A DNA stretch of 64,000 nucleotides from Lepisosteus oculatus. Lineage: Eukaryota > Chordata > Actinopteri > Semionotiformes > Lepisosteidae. Location of the stretch: assembly GCF_040954835.1 (NCBI RefSeq), contig NC_090711.1, positions 9,183,501 to 9,247,500 on the forward strand. Direction: 5' to 3'. A model generated the notes under the pieces. That model ran no database searches and was not told the DNA's origin. It saw only the letters and a list, made by a program, of their open reading frames with translations. Both the position numbers and the translations under genes were made by a program. Below are positions 49,501 to 63,181 of this stretch, piece after piece (positions within the stretch are counted from its first letter, which is position 1; the number at the start of each line of letters is the position of its first letter).

Positions 49501-52500
49501 GAGCCGCACTGTGGAAGGAAGCATTCCTGAGCTTTTGAAGGCAGCAGGCTTAACCGGAAGCACTGCGGAGATGGAAGACAGAATGAACTCTGAGATCGCT
49601 GCGTGAGTCTGACCAACGCCGGAGGCAATTTGCGGCGATCAACTTTTAAGCAGAGAGGAAATGGCTTGGCTGTGCACATGCCATTTTGGATACCTAAAAG
49701 ATAAAGTTATTCAAGAGGCATGGAAACGATGGAAAATTGGGTAATTGTACCTACCTAATTGTACAGAATCACTGCAGCAACTCATCAGCAAAAAACTTCT
49801 CAGATTATACTGCCACCTCTTGGACGCTTGAATAAGTACATTCCTTACGCAACGTTTTAAAACAAACGTTCTAAATTTGAAATCTAACTTTCGAGTTGAA
49901 AATGACATTTGCATCGCTAATCCTGAAATATCATCCTTGCTTGTCGTCTTTTTTTTTAAAGCTATAATAGCCATCCTCTTAGTCAAAAGCAAAACTCTGG
50001 GGAGGAAAAGTAACTTAAAACTATAATTTATAAAGTAATGGGCTTAAGTCACTTAGTAAGGTACTTAGCCATTATGGGCGGCCTATACTGTATGCACTCT
50101 GGCATAGAACTTACCAATGTCTGGTAATCTGCAGGAGTGATGTGGTATCATTCTCCCACAGACGTGTTATATATATTTATAAACATTAATTTAGAGAAAG
50201 TTCTCAAGGGACATGCAGTACATGAAAATTAAAAATAAGAAATCATAGTTTACAAAATTGAAGAGCATAGTGGAGAATGCTTAATAGTCTGAAGTTAGAT
50301 GTGTTAAACCTGTTTATTCTGCTCATGGGCAATGAAGTCTAACTAATACTCCTACTGTGTGAGTTCTTTCCTAAAACACACACTACCAATGTTGTGAGAA
50401 CCATGGCATACAGGTCTTAAAAGATTCTGATGGGGCTTTCTTTCTTTTTTAGTGCAAGGACAGTTTTTTTACACATCTTACAAAAAAGTGTTGTTTGATC
50501 AAACTGTTCAAATGTAATGGATGTATATTTTTTACTATCCAACACAGGCCTGCAATATGAATCATAGGGTTATAGATGCTACATTTATGAATCTTAGAAT
50601 GTTGAAAATGTAGTTCTTAACTGGAATATTTTTACTTAAATTCCATGCAATATTATAATGCTAGGATCATTATTCTATAATACTCATAAACCTCCAGAGG
50701 TTTGGGATGGGCACTCATTAATCTAACCATTAAACGCTTCTTAGGCATTCCTCTAATTTAGAACAATTAAGTCATTAAAATATTTTAAAAGCTCAAGCTA
50801 TGGGGAGAAAAAAAAGGATGTACCAGCTGCAACACAATGTAATTTTTCAAGAAACATCACACTCTAGTTAATAATGCACTTTTCTGTCCGATTGCTGGCA
50901 TGATAAGAGGGGTAAATACAGTATCATAGTTTAAAAGCCAGAGTCCACAGTGCTTACACTACATCCCAGAATTGCACAGCATAGATTGTTGCCGTTTACA
51001 GTAAATATGAAACGGCTGTATACACACAAAAAAGTGGAATGTCTTTGATAAAATTTTAGAAAAGATCAATTGTGAAAGTTAAGAACTTGAAAGCAGTTGC
51101 CATTTACACATTCTGTGGATGCTGCATTAAATGTTTCTACACATGAGCAGATTTCACCTGTTCCACATCAATCCGTTAAAAAGACTAGACTAACCACTTC
51201 AGGATGTTTTAACAGTCAGTCATAACATACAAAAAGTTTTAACACAAGTGACACAGTATCCTTACAAACCTTATTTTTACACTGCATTTGTATGTCCATA
51301 AATTTATATAGTATATAATAAACGCTCTGTATCTGTATATGGATATATATTATTTGTCAAATGTTGTTTGTATTTTTATTTACCTTAAGCACTTTTGTTC
51401 AGGGATTGATGACAGAAATGATCAAGATGTGAATATCATTCTAATAATAAAACTCCTCTTTGAACTGACATGTTTTCAGTGTTGGTGAAGCTACTTTTAA
51501 AAGTGTATTGATCTGAAGCTGCAAACTACCCAAGAAAAAGTGTCCAGCTACAGTAAAAGCTTTTGGGAAATAGGCTGCTGCTTTTAAAAAGTTAATAGTA
51601 CAGCAGTTGCTAAGTATTTTAATAATTGTAAGATTCCCAAAGGTTAACTGCACACAGTGACAGAAGATCTATCATCTTGTTACAAATGCTTGTTGATGTA
51701 ACTCGAAAGTAACATATCGATATCAGATTCGAACAAGATGTCATGTGGAAAGATAAATGGCCTTGCTATAAAAGTGAGCCTCAGCAGAACTTACTCATCA
51801 TCTGTGTTGACAAGCAATAGTTATGTTTTATAGTGGAATCTGTAAACCCATTTACTTCATAATACTATTCTGAGTATTAATTTTTGAACAACATCCAGAA
51901 AAGCTCGCATTGTCATTTCCATCTCCAAAAGGTCTGCAGTTCAGCTTTTATTTATTTTCAAGAAAACAGTTCTAAATCACTAATTATGTAGTGCAATACA
52001 TTTTTATTGGTTAAAAATCAGTTTTGACAACACATTTCAAAACCATGAAAAAACAAAGAAAACTAAAATGTGCCTTCAGCATTGAATATATATATATACT
52101 TTTCCCTATTTTGATTTAAGCCCTCAAACTTTATTAGTTCTAAAGATAATACATTTTCCCTTTTTTTAATAGACCATTCACATTACTTTGCTAAATTGAC
52201 AGCTTGTTGATTTTTGGGTCTATGAATTGTAGAATACAAGACTATAGACTGATCTCAGCACCAGGTTCTTAATGTGGAAAACAATCCACATTAAAATTCT
52301 AGTAATTGGTGTAGTCTGCTTTCGGATGCATTATTTTAAAGTTGGAAGCAAACAATGGATTTGCACTTTTAGAAGATATATTTCTAGAGATTTTAACAAA
52401 ATCAAGTTTAAGGGCTCAATGTTAAATGAAAGTACACTCCCAATAGTGGGAATGTAAAGATACAGCTCACATTTAGAGGTTAGTGAGTTTCCCTATCAAC

Positions 52501-55500
52501 CTGGCTGCATGAGCATGAACCCAATGTCACATGCTAGTTTTCACATCTCCAAATCAAAGGTACTTTTAAGAGGACCTGGCGGGATTGAACAAAGAGCAAT
52601 GCATCTGAAAGATAGCTTGTTATGGAAATGTTTAATACAACGTCATTCCTGGTTGTTTCTGCACATTATTAATTGAAAACCAATTAGGAATTATTCCAAA
52701 ACCAGGAATAACCATTTTAAACCAAGCAGAACAATACATTGGGTACATTTGTTTTGGAAATACAACACTTAAAAGTCATTAATAAATTAAAATTAAGATC
52801 CAAGTACAAATAACAGCTAAAATCAGTTGAAATGGTAGAGCCCATTACTGTATGCCAAATATTTATATTCTAATGAAATAACTTCTAAAGAACCATAAGT
52901 CAAGAACCAGGACTGTGAAACACTGCCTTAAAAAAAGGTACGTTATTGGGACATTTTTTCCGGATGAAAGGGATATTGGATCAGTACAGCCACTGTAGCT
53001 TGCAAAGCACAGATAACTTGCAAACTTGGCCCAAAAACAGGTACTCACTCCTGTGAAATTAAAATAATTCACCAATAAAATGCTTTTAGCCTTAGGAAAC
53101 AATGTCTCAACACTACAATTACAAATCTATACCTCCTAATATTCAGTGATCATGGAAATGTATTTTTGGTTTGCGTAACAATGAAATTACATTGAAATGA
53201 TTTGTGTAATATACCGTAATATGTAAAAGCAATGCACAGAAACACAGTACACATTATCCACGTAACTAGCCTGTACACAGCAGATATTCACAAGGATATA
53301 AAGGCCACATTCCTGGAGTTGTTTATGTTCTCTGTGTACAGTACATTAGGGTAATTGGATGACTAACTGAAATTATTAAAGTAACAAAATGGAACACCTT
53401 TAATGACTCTGATTGATGTCTCGATGAGAGGCTGGCATAAGGCTGGGGGACCAAATTATGTTTAAAAAAAATACTCAGCGCCAACCCATAAGAGTAACAT
53501 TTCCATTCCCATAACCTTCAAACCACGAAGAGTATCCTGATGTGGTTTACATGTGCATCAAGACTGCATAAGATGGGTGTGACATTAAATGTATTCAAAA
53601 AGCATACCCACAAAGTACATTAACTTCCGTTTTCTGCATAGTGGTTGCATGTGCCAAATCCAAGGAGATAAAAGGAACACGTGGATTTAAAAAGCAATAA
53701 ACTATCTCCTCTAAACTTGGATAAGTGTTTAAGAAAATCCCTTCGCTTCTGTGTGTAATGTGTCACTTATGTGTGTATAATGTTTTTACAGGTTTAGATT
53801 AAGTCTTAAAAAAAAACACTTCTCATCTGGAGATTTTAGTTCCCTTTAACAAATTAAATACATAGAGAGGCAGTAAATGTAAGGACAGCTGCAAGGCAAA
53901 AAAAAATACATCCCTTAATTTCTTAGTTCATAGGTTTGGGAAATAATTAGAGCATAATATTCATTATAGCCATAAAACCTGCATTTATATGACTATATTG
54001 AAAGTCTATGTTAATAAAAATTGATGAACATACTTTAGACATAGAACTGGGCCCATAAACCAAAATAAACCATTCAAGACTTGTTCACCTAAAATAACAT
54101 TAAGTAGTCTAAAATCAGCATTAATCATGGTCTCTGAAACCACTGGTACAAATGGGTAAATTATTCAAAGTGAACACAGTGCCCACATCTGTAAATACTA
54201 ATCTCTCCATATAAACAGCACAACTCAATACAAATTAGGACGTTCTAAGTGGTCAATACAATCACACTTTTTCTTACAGAAAGTATTCCCTTGAAAAGTT
54301 ATTGGTCACTAGTGCATAAAAATGAATCTGTCTTAATCCAGTACTGTGCACAAGAACAAGAGTGTCAACATACTTTGGAATCCATATTCAGTATGAAATA
54401 TGTCAGTTGTAAGTCTGCACAAAAACCTGAGCTAAGTCTAGTGCACCTTGATGCTGCTCTGTTAGTCATCTGGATTGGTAATAGCTTAACCATCAGCTGC
54501 CAAGACGGAATCTTAATCTGTGCACTAAACAAAAATTACTGCATTTCCCTTCTTTGATACAATAAAATTCCACTGAGACTTTTCTCAAATTTCTCATTTG
54601 AAATGGATAAACAATCAGGCAGGTAAATGTACACACTTGAAGCAAGTGTTCATGGCAGGCACACACCATCTTCTCCTCCTGACCTGAGTACTACAGAACA
54701 TCGGTGGGATCAACGCTGTCAGCAGGAAGAAACTGTAACTGGCAAACCTATGTCAACAGCAGCCCATCCAGAGGCTGGTAAGAGCTATGCATGGAAACTG
54801 CCAGAACTACGTATTAACCCTCTAAATAGCAGAACACCAAAGAAAGACTGTTGCAAAAAGAAATGTAGCCAACACCTGAAGATTATTTGCAGGCATTGTA
54901 GAACTCAGAGCACACCAAATTATGTTAATAATTATGCAGCTAATGCCTTTATCCAGGGCAACTTACAATACATAAGACATTTACATTAGATGAGTAACAG
55001 TCATGTACGTACAAGTGAACAAACAATAAGGCCGAAAATAAGCTGGAAATGCAGTGAGCAAGAAGCAGATCAAACCACCAGCTGGAGAGTCCAGGACACA
55101 CTGACAAATGTAGATGAGAGCTCAGTGATCACAGGAAGACACTGAATGGCGATTATGAACTGAGCAGGACCTGTTTCTGGAGGTAGTTCACTCCATCGCA
55201 GAGAAGGGTGGAGACTGAAGGGCTCTGGGCCCCGGTGAGAGAGCAGAGAGAACGTCTGAAAATGGGTACGAGCACAGTGCTGCGGACTGCTACGTAAGGA
55301 CAAGGGTTTGAAACGGATACACACACTGGAACAATATGGAGCCAAACGGAGGGACTGGAGTAAGGAAGTAACATGGGAAATGCAAAGAAGAAGAAAAACA
55401 CAGCAAGCTGCAGAAGTCTGGATTCTGCTGTTGGAGCTGACAGTTTCAGCAAGGAGGTCATTCAAGAGGGATTTAAAACCGTATAAATAAGACTATACCG

Positions 55501-56367
55501 AGGCCCCGACTAGGAGTTATATAGAACAGAGGCGACAGAAGGTATGATTTCAATACGTGCTGCTCCAGAAGCAACGATCTAGGTTTACATGTGAACTTCT
55601 GAAGCTCCACTGATCCGACCTCTCCTTCCAGAGCAAAGCAATGCCTGTGGATGTGGCAGAAAGGATGCGTGGACAGTCGCACAAGTGCAGAGAGAGCCAG
55701 GACACTCCCTTGCTGCGTGGAGTGGCAGACAGACGGGCTGTGCTGCATGCACTCAGAGCGGCTACAGTGCGCTCAGTGATGCACAAGCTCTGGGCAGCTC
55801 TGCCTGCCCTGTGTGCCATGTACACAACTACAGAACAGGATCCCGCCTTCCGGAATCTCACAGCATGGTACAACGGACTTACAGCGATCAGCCAAACACT
55901 GACCTCCCTCCGTTCAGCTCCACCCACCTTGTAATGTAAAGGATTGAAAATTGCAGACTGTGCCACAGGGCTGAAATGTACAAATGAAGTGTCATGCTTC
56001 ATAATGTGAACTTTCTGAATTGTTTGATAAATGTTTCAAGCATTTGATTAAATCCTTAGGCCTGAATGTTTCTTCTGTGTTTCAGTATTATGCTTACATG
56101 AGCTTCTAACGATGATCTTTCCCAAAGGACTTTATCTCGGCATCAAACACCTGTCATTAGTAAACTAAGCGGCGGAAGTTGAAATCTGACAGGATTTGGA
56201 ATATATTAGCAACATCTTTTAAAATAGTGCATTACTGTGTCCGTGTTCTCTTTCCCCAGTCGTTTTCCCTTATTTTTCCTCCCTTATGTTTCATTTTAGG
56301 CCAAAAATCCCTTTTTCTGATGGGCAGAGAGCAAGTTGGGAATGTTAGAGACAGATCCCAACTTACC
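49501..56367. other. AT-rich interval between ACOT8 and SNX21
   Basis: Nearly 7 kb lies between two convergent genes. It is mostly AT-rich and may include the ACOT8 3' UTR (AATAAA at 51,317-51,322 and 51,445-51,450). Near 54,930-54,990 is a stretch like the widespread fish repeat tail (TTTATCCAGGGCAACTTACA). A GC-richer patch at about 55,600-55,935 stays open for 97 codons on the plus strand without known similarity. I recognise no gene here. Confidence 0.5.
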
Positions 56368-56373
56368 TTTAAT
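56368..56373 (-). terminator. candidate variant poly(A) signal of SNX21
   Basis: TTTAAT on the plus strand reads ATTAAA on the minus strand, about 170 nt after the SNX21 stop. It is the nearest acceptable signal I found; a more distal 3' end is equally possible. Confidence 0.3.
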
Positions 56374-56544
56374 CTTAAATGAATCTGAAGGCCTGTCTAA
56401 CCATAAAACAATGACCTAAGGTCAGTTTCCTTTGTGCAAACTATCTGTTCAGGTAAATATATATTATAAATATATGCAATATGTATACACAAAAATAATC
56501 CTAAGAACATCACTCCCTTTATATGTCCAGATGATAAAAATGAC

Positions 56545-59500
56545 CTAGGCCACATCACCTTTGACCTTGGGCCTGGCGTCTCTCTCGCAGTCCTCCAGGC
56601 TCTCCTTTACCAGGTACTCTTTGAGGCTTGGCTGGTTACTCACGTCCACCCCCGAGTTCCTCAGCTCCTGCAGCAGAGCCTCCCACTGCCGCTTGTCCTT
56701 GGAGATCTTCCACGAGAGCCTGACGTTGGCCTGCAGGAGGGGGATGAGGAGGTGGTGGAACTGCTGCTGCTGGAGAGCGTCCCGAGAGGGCGCCAGGTCC
56801 TTCAGCGCCCGCTCGCAGTACTCCTGTGCCTCCTCCAGCTGGTCCAGCTCCTGGAAGCAGGCAACCAGGGCGGACAGGGTGAAAAGCCAGTGGCCGTGCT
56901 GTCGGGGTTTGTGTGGCGGCAGCTGCGGCTGGAACCCCAGCTTCTCCTGCAGCCTCAGGGCGTTCACCAAGGACCCCAGGGCCTCCTGGTACAGGCCGGT
57001 GCGCAGCAGGCTCTGGCCGGCCAGCAGGTCGCCCAGGTAGAAGAACTCGAGGAAGACGGGGGCCTGCCGTAGCTCCCCGCGGGAGTGCACGTGCGTCAGG
57101 TACTGCTCGAAGGCCCGGCTGCGCTTGGCAATCGTCTCCGCCGCGAAGTTCCTGCGCAGCTTCTTCCGCGGGAACGACACGCCCTCCATTTCGCCCCCGT
57201 AGCGCCGCCGCAGCCGCCGGTGCAGCTGCTCGAAGTCCCTGTAGCGGCGGGTGATGACCGCCGGGGTCTTGTCGAACGTGCCCGACCTGATCACATGGAT
57301 GGTGTAGAGCTGAGGACGGACAAGGAGACCAGCTTAACAGGCCGGATACTAATAATTCCTTACACTTCTATAGCGCTTTTCTGGACACTCCACTCAAACC
57401 GCTTCACAGGTAATGGGGACTCCCCTCCACCACCACCAGTGTGCAGCCCCACCTGGAAGATGCAACGGCAGATCCAGTACGCTCCCCACACACCAGCTCT
57501 CAGTGAGGTGGAGAGCAGAGAGATGAAGCCAGTTTATAGATGGGGATTATTAGGAGGCCATGACTGGTAAAGACCAGGGGGAAATTTGGCCCTACTCTTT
57601 TTGAGAAAAACCCCAGGAACCACAGCGTGTCAGGATGTCAGTTTTACATCTCATCTAAAGGACAGCACCTTTTCTTTAACAGTATAGTGTCCCTGTCCCT
57701 ATACTGGGGCATTAGGACCCATGCCGACCACAGGGTGAGCACCTCCTACTGGTCCCACTGACACCTCTGCCCGCAGCAGCCTCAGCTTTCCCAGGAGGTC
57801 TCCCATCCAGGTACTGGCCAGGCTCACACCTGCTGAGTTTCAGTGGGCTGCCAGATGTAATCTGCAGGGTGAACTAGCTAAGGCCTGGCTTCACAGCATC
57901 TCTGGCCGACCCTCAGAATGCACATTTTGTACGGATGCATGTCCGATGTCTCCTCAGCAAAAACTCCCCAGCAATAACCAATGCACTTCAAAAGCAATTT
58001 CTCAGCACACTAACAGCACAGGCTTGTGGAGAGGCCTGTGACACCACCACAATCAGCACCAGCCATCACCAGATTCTTTCTAGTTGTTCCTATATCCCTT
58101 TTAGCTATACTTCACACAAGGAATATGTTTTTATGAGAGATGTTTGTGATACATTGCATAAATGTTTAAACACTAGTGGAAAAACTACTCCTGTTCACAA
58201 CCTGCTCTAATTGTAGACCCAGCTTCTATTACAAAGCGCTGCTGAAAAGAAGAATGAAGTATTCATGACTAGACAGGCATAGACTAGACAGGTTTTAAAA
58301 TATACTGATGTAACTGTATGCTAAAGGTTATAATACATTCTAATGCAAAACAACCCACATTTATCAGATCACGTCTATACAAAAAATTACATATTAATTT
58401 ATACTCTCCCCCCCCCCCTCCTTCACACACTACACAATCAGCGCTGCTCGGTCACATGTGACAACACTTCACTGTCACAGGTACAGCTACATTCGCACTC
58501 ACCACATACTTTGAGGTCCCCTCCTGCACCACACTGGCATCAGTCACTTCAAACACCAGCTTCTCCGGGATATACCGGCTCTGTGACCTGCGCCAGCTCT
58601 CCTGCAGCTGCTGTGTCAGTAGCGACTGAGGCCCCACTGGGCTGCTATCTGTGAAATAAAAACCAGTCAGTCGTTTGTGCCAGTCTTATGAAATATGCAA
58701 TACAGAGACACTGGGTCACAACCTGTAGACCTACTCTTTCACCTGTTTCAGGAAGTCCAGTGTGGAAATGGGAGTTGACCATCACAACTTCATGTCGTGG
58801 AATTATCCAGTTCAGGGGGTGATGTTTTTAACCAGAACTGCAGTACAGCAATACCACTCTTAGCGCCGCTTCTTTCAGTGCTAAATTGCCACAGCGCCAT
58901 TTGTCCTGGCCATTATTTTAAGAGAGAGGCCATTATTTCCAGAGACACATGTACAGCAATGGACTGACGTCCCATCCAGGGTGTATCCTGCTTTGAGCCC
59001 ACTGCTAGCCTGGACAGGCTCCGCCCCTCCTGCGACCCTGAACTGGCAACAGCTATAAGAAAATGGGCGGACGGACATTTTTAACATGCGCACAGGCCAG
59101 GCAGAAGCCACTAGACCACGTTTAGCATAGCTTGTAGATGTGCATTCTCATACTACTGGTACTAAAGACAGGGAATAGTGAGATACAGCACGCAAGCTCT
59201 CAGCCAAAAAAGACTCCAGCGTGATACATATGTTTACTGAACAGTACAGTCAGCACCATTTGCGACTGTTCTGCTACTCCACTGCATGAGCAGAGCTCTG
59301 CTGTGATCTTGCCTGTTTAGCTTATTGATATTCCAGTATAACAGGGTAACAGCCTGGCACACGTACAGTAGGCTCTTCCCATCAGTGTCCCTCTGCTGCC
59401 AAGTTGGAAGAGTGGAGACGGTGGTTCATCTATGCAGGCACAGACTGAATGTACTGATACTGTACATAGCAGCAGTTTTCTTCAGTAACTATACAGTCAT

Positions 59501-60859
59501 TTAAAAATAAAACTGCTTTCTGTGCAAGATGGAGTTTCGTAATATTAGGTGTTAGAAATGCGAGAATTGCTATTACCGGTTTCTCGACGAAGCCCTCACG
59601 TATTGCTGCTACAGAAGAAAAGAAGTTCCTCTGATCACATCCCCATTGAACCCAAGCACTGATTCCCATAATGCATCTTTCTCTGAGCCACTCCTTCAGT
59701 TTTAAGAGAAGTATTGCTGTATTACAATTCAAGAGAAACAAACAACTCATCTCTGAAATTCTCTTAGTTTGGAAACTGGCAACACCACACTTTCACAACA
59801 TTTCAGAAACAGAAGTGAAACCCAATTGTTCTCTATACTGTTCTAGAAAATACTGCTTAGGGTTAAACCCAAGATATAAAGTAATTATGAGATTAGTTCA
59901 AAGCCTATTCACTTGTGCTGTTCAATCTTACCTTTTGAGCGTACCTAGGTTATCTAGTCATGTATACACTATGCCTCTCAGCTAACATTCAAAGGGAGTA
60001 AAGATTTTGAATGACTTGTGTCTGTCACTACTAACATTGAAAGCAAGTCTCTTACAACATACTGCATTCTAAAAGCAGTCCTTTATCTCCCCAAATCCAC
60101 ACTTCAGTTGAGTGAAGGATCTAGCATTATTTCTTATATACTAAACAGAGCGATGTCGTTACACCTTTTTCTTACAGTTAAGATGTTTCTGTCGTGTATA
60201 TTTACATATAGTAGACACTGCTGCACATCTCTTCAAATCTCTCCTCCAGTGGTCACGTAACATCACCAAGCTTCACGTCGATTAACAGGTGAAAATAACT
60301 GCAGCTCTTGAATATCTACTGTGTATGAAATGTATTATTCTTGTAATAAAACAGGAATTTTCAATTACTTCAGCAGCAATATTTACTTCTGGGTCAGGAG
60401 GTTTGTGAGATCTTGGAAAACTTTTTTTTTTAAACCATTCAATTGTTTCCTTGTCTTATTCGGTCTGAATTATCCCTGGGAATTTCTAAGCTTAAGGCCT
60501 GCGGAACTACAGCTTCCAAACCCAACCAATACAACACGCCTATGAGAGGTAAAGCTTCGAAGCTCAATTTTTTATTATTTTTTTTAAGGGCAGGGGCAGG
60601 CAGTACCCGATCCATTCTCCGTGCACTCCCCCAGGAAGTCGGAATCACTGTCGGGTTCGGAATTCTCTCCCGGGTCCTCCGACTCAAGCCCCCTCTCCCC
60701 CTCGAAGCTGAGTGTCCCGCTGAGGCGCGAGGAGACGCAGTCCGTGTCATCGTCCAGCTCCGAGCTCTCGGGGCATTCCTCTGGAGGGCCCAGCTCTGCT
60801 GGTGCTACCCCCTCCTTGAACAGCGTGCGGCGCAGTCGGTCCAGGAACTTAGTGGCCAT
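56545..60859 (-). CDS. SNX21: SNX21, sorting nexin 21
   Basis: SNX21 is an endosomal sorting nexin with a PX domain that binds phosphoinositides and a C-terminal TPR-like PXB domain. Coding exons on the minus strand: 60859-60607, 58648-58503, 57309-56545, together 1,164 nt and 387 residues. Exon 1 holds the conserved acidic motif (PESSELDDDTDCVSSRLSGT). The PX domain begins near residue 112 (PEKLVFEV) and continues through RRYRDFEQLH (R154, R155, Y156) and FPRKKLRRNF, followed by ETIAKRSRAFEQYL. The PXB part follows (TGLYQEAL, EYCERALKDL, LSWKISKDKRQWEALL). The exon 1 donor GTACTG is weak, but it is the choice that gives the right phase. A CAG acceptor sits just 5' of the ATG, so an upstream non-coding exon is expected. 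A SINE3-like copy lies in the intron at 57,310-58,502. Confidence 0.95.
57347..57862 (-). repeat. 5S-derived SINE, full length, in SNX21 intron 2
   Basis: Closely similar to the copy at 2,092. The 5S-like head lies at about 57,841-57,790 on the minus strand (TGGATGGGAGACCTCCTGGG) and the body blocks are conserved throughout. It is in the same transcriptional direction as SNX21. Confidence 0.8.
58950..59085 (+). repeat. tRNA-like SINE, 3' half, in SNX21 intron
   Basis: Only the 3' part is present: GCAATGGACTGACGTCCCAT, the CCAGGGTGTATCCTGC block and AAAATGGGCGGACGGA. The head is missing, as in 5'-truncated retroposed copies. Confidence 0.7.
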
Positions 60860-63117
60860 CCTGGGTCACAAACACACTTCAGCATCACCCGAAACATGCC
60901 CATCATGCACTGTATCGTACACTCACCAACGAACTCAGAGAGCTTGAAACCATAGCTCAAAACAAGCCCGCAGAAGATTTCTGAGAATTCATGCAGCTCA
61001 TACAGAATGACAAACGCTGGAGTACACATGTGGGAAAGGAGAAACAAAGGTCTTTCTGCTGCTAATTATGAATTAGAAATGAGGTTTTGTGAATGTTACT
61101 TTCTTGCATGTTGATTGGTGGCTTGCTTTACAAACCATGTTCTGCAGAACAAGGCCCTGGACTAATCCATGTTCTTACTGAGCCATACACGACACACAGT
61201 AAGTGCATACTGGTGGGGTCCCAAATCCAAACAGTACGCACCCCTCACATCATCAAAGCCAGTGTAATCAAACCCTCACCCATTACTACTGCAACTCAAC
61301 TCAAAGTCCAACTGCCCATGATGATCTCAACCAGTTTTGATCATCTCAAACCGTCAGCCTCAAACGTTAAGAACACGAACCCTAACCTAAATGTGCATTG
61401 CCGGGCTCCTTAAATTACCCAATTAGTTTAAACGTGTCCAAGTGAAACTCGCGACACAATTACCCTAGTGTTCTGTGATCGCTACAGATTACATACATTT
61501 GTTTAAAATACACCGGACACGAGAATAAAAACAAAACAAGCAGAAGAACGAATAAAGAAAGTGTCTTTAACACAGCTTAGGGGTCCAAAAAGTTTGCAAA
61601 CTAGAAAAAAAAGATAACTTGAGCAAACACGGCTATCGAAACTTCCGATATTATTCGTGTTCAGCCAATGCAAATCTCTCCAGGACTATGTAAAAAAAAC
61701 TGAAGCCGAATGTAGCCGCACACAAGCCAAAGAGTGCATGAGATCATACTGGTATTTTGAAATCGCACTATTCTAGTAACTTGACAAACTTGTTATCAAA
61801 GCAGTATTACAAATAAACTCTAGGAGGTGTCTGTAGTTGCAGGAAACGTTTTAGCTCGCTAAGCAATGCTTGACGGAAAATAAATACTTGTTTCAGCAGT
61901 GCTGTAATTTGGTCCCATTCCTATTGCGTTATACTGTAGATACATTTTACTCGCATCCAAAACAACGTAATGTTGAAATGCTACAGTTATCTCATATCCG
62001 GGCTTCTCTGAATGAGTGTTGATACCGCGTTTAACAGAATTCCAATGTGCACTAGTAATAATTCGTGTTCTAACATTTTCACATTCATATTTTGTCTACT
62101 ACGCAGTATTTGCCATGTTAAAGTCGTGTTCACATCTGTGCATCTGAAACTCGTCGTGCTGATTTTAGACCTGCGTGATATTAATTCGACTTTCAGTTAT
62201 AATACTTTCCCACCTAACGACGACTCAATGACTCAAAATAAATGTTGCACAGAAATTGTATCTGACGCTGCCACCGAGGATTGCAATGTTTTGGACGTGT
62301 TTGTATGCTCTTTTGCAAAACTCCCAACATTTAGAGGCCTAAACAACCCAGACAACTTGATCACTAAAAAACGAAGCGTAAACACGCAAAAGTAGATTCA
62401 GGACAGCGACGGGAAGAAACACACGTTATGCGCACGAATGGGCATTTTTTTGCTTAGAATAACTTCCTTGAAGCCACGATGCTGGAACATAAACTACGTT
62501 TGGAACCATGCCAAATAATAACGTAGGATCGCCTTGTTTTGAAAACAAAAATAAAAATGACCGCTCTCGTTGTCACATTTCGCCAACTAGGTATATATAT
62601 ATATTCATTGCACAACCCATATTTTAAGTTATATATCCATTTTGATCCTTTAGAAACAATAACGGGGCTATAGAAACATTTAAAAAAAGTAACTGGCAAG
62701 TTGTCACATTAGCGTGAACACTAAATCGCTGAAAGTCGATATCCAGTTTCTCAGGAGCGCGCTAAAGACAAAACGGGTTTATATTTGTGCAATACAACAT
62801 ATAATATAACTTACTTCTCAGATGCTGCTCTTACAAGGAATAATTGTTAACAGGCGATAGACTCTGTGCATTCCCTGTACGCTATTTTGATTCACATTGT
62901 CCACTTTGGACCCCGTTGAAGTTGGAACTCGGCACCAGGGAATTGGAATTTAGGAGGGAGTGTTTTCCACACTACCGTAATTATTATAATTGTAGTTCCT
63001 TTAAAAAAAACCTCTCCCTTAATGCGATCTCACTCTTTACTGTGCACTTGAAAGCTACTCGAAGCTTTGAAACTAAGGGGGAAAAAAATCACAAAAATAC
63101 GAAATACTGTAACTCAC
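60860..63117. other. SNX21 upstream or 5' intron, no coding exon
   Basis: If the donor at 63,118 is real, this is the first intron of SNX21. The longest open frame (plus strand, 62,012-62,395) resembles no family I know and has AT-rich, non-coding-like composition. Confidence 0.4.
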
Positions 63118-63181
63118 CTGCGACGACACTGAGGATGTTAATTGTGATCCCTGCAGTGGTATTTAATCCGCTTCATTCCCT
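63118..63181 (-). other. candidate non-coding 5' exon of SNX21
   Basis: On the minus strand a strong donor (GCAG then GTGAGTT) ends a possible exon at 63,118, and an acceptor-like TTATTACAG precedes 63,181. The SNX21 start codon is immediately preceded by an acceptor, so a 5' UTR exon about 2.3 kb upstream would fit. The exon may instead extend further right as a first exon. This rests on splice signals only. Confidence 0.25.

Noticed and set aside
62012-62395. Plus-strand 127-codon frame as a small gene
   Set aside because: AT-rich, no recognisable motif, no good start context, and it lies in a probable SNX21 5' intron.
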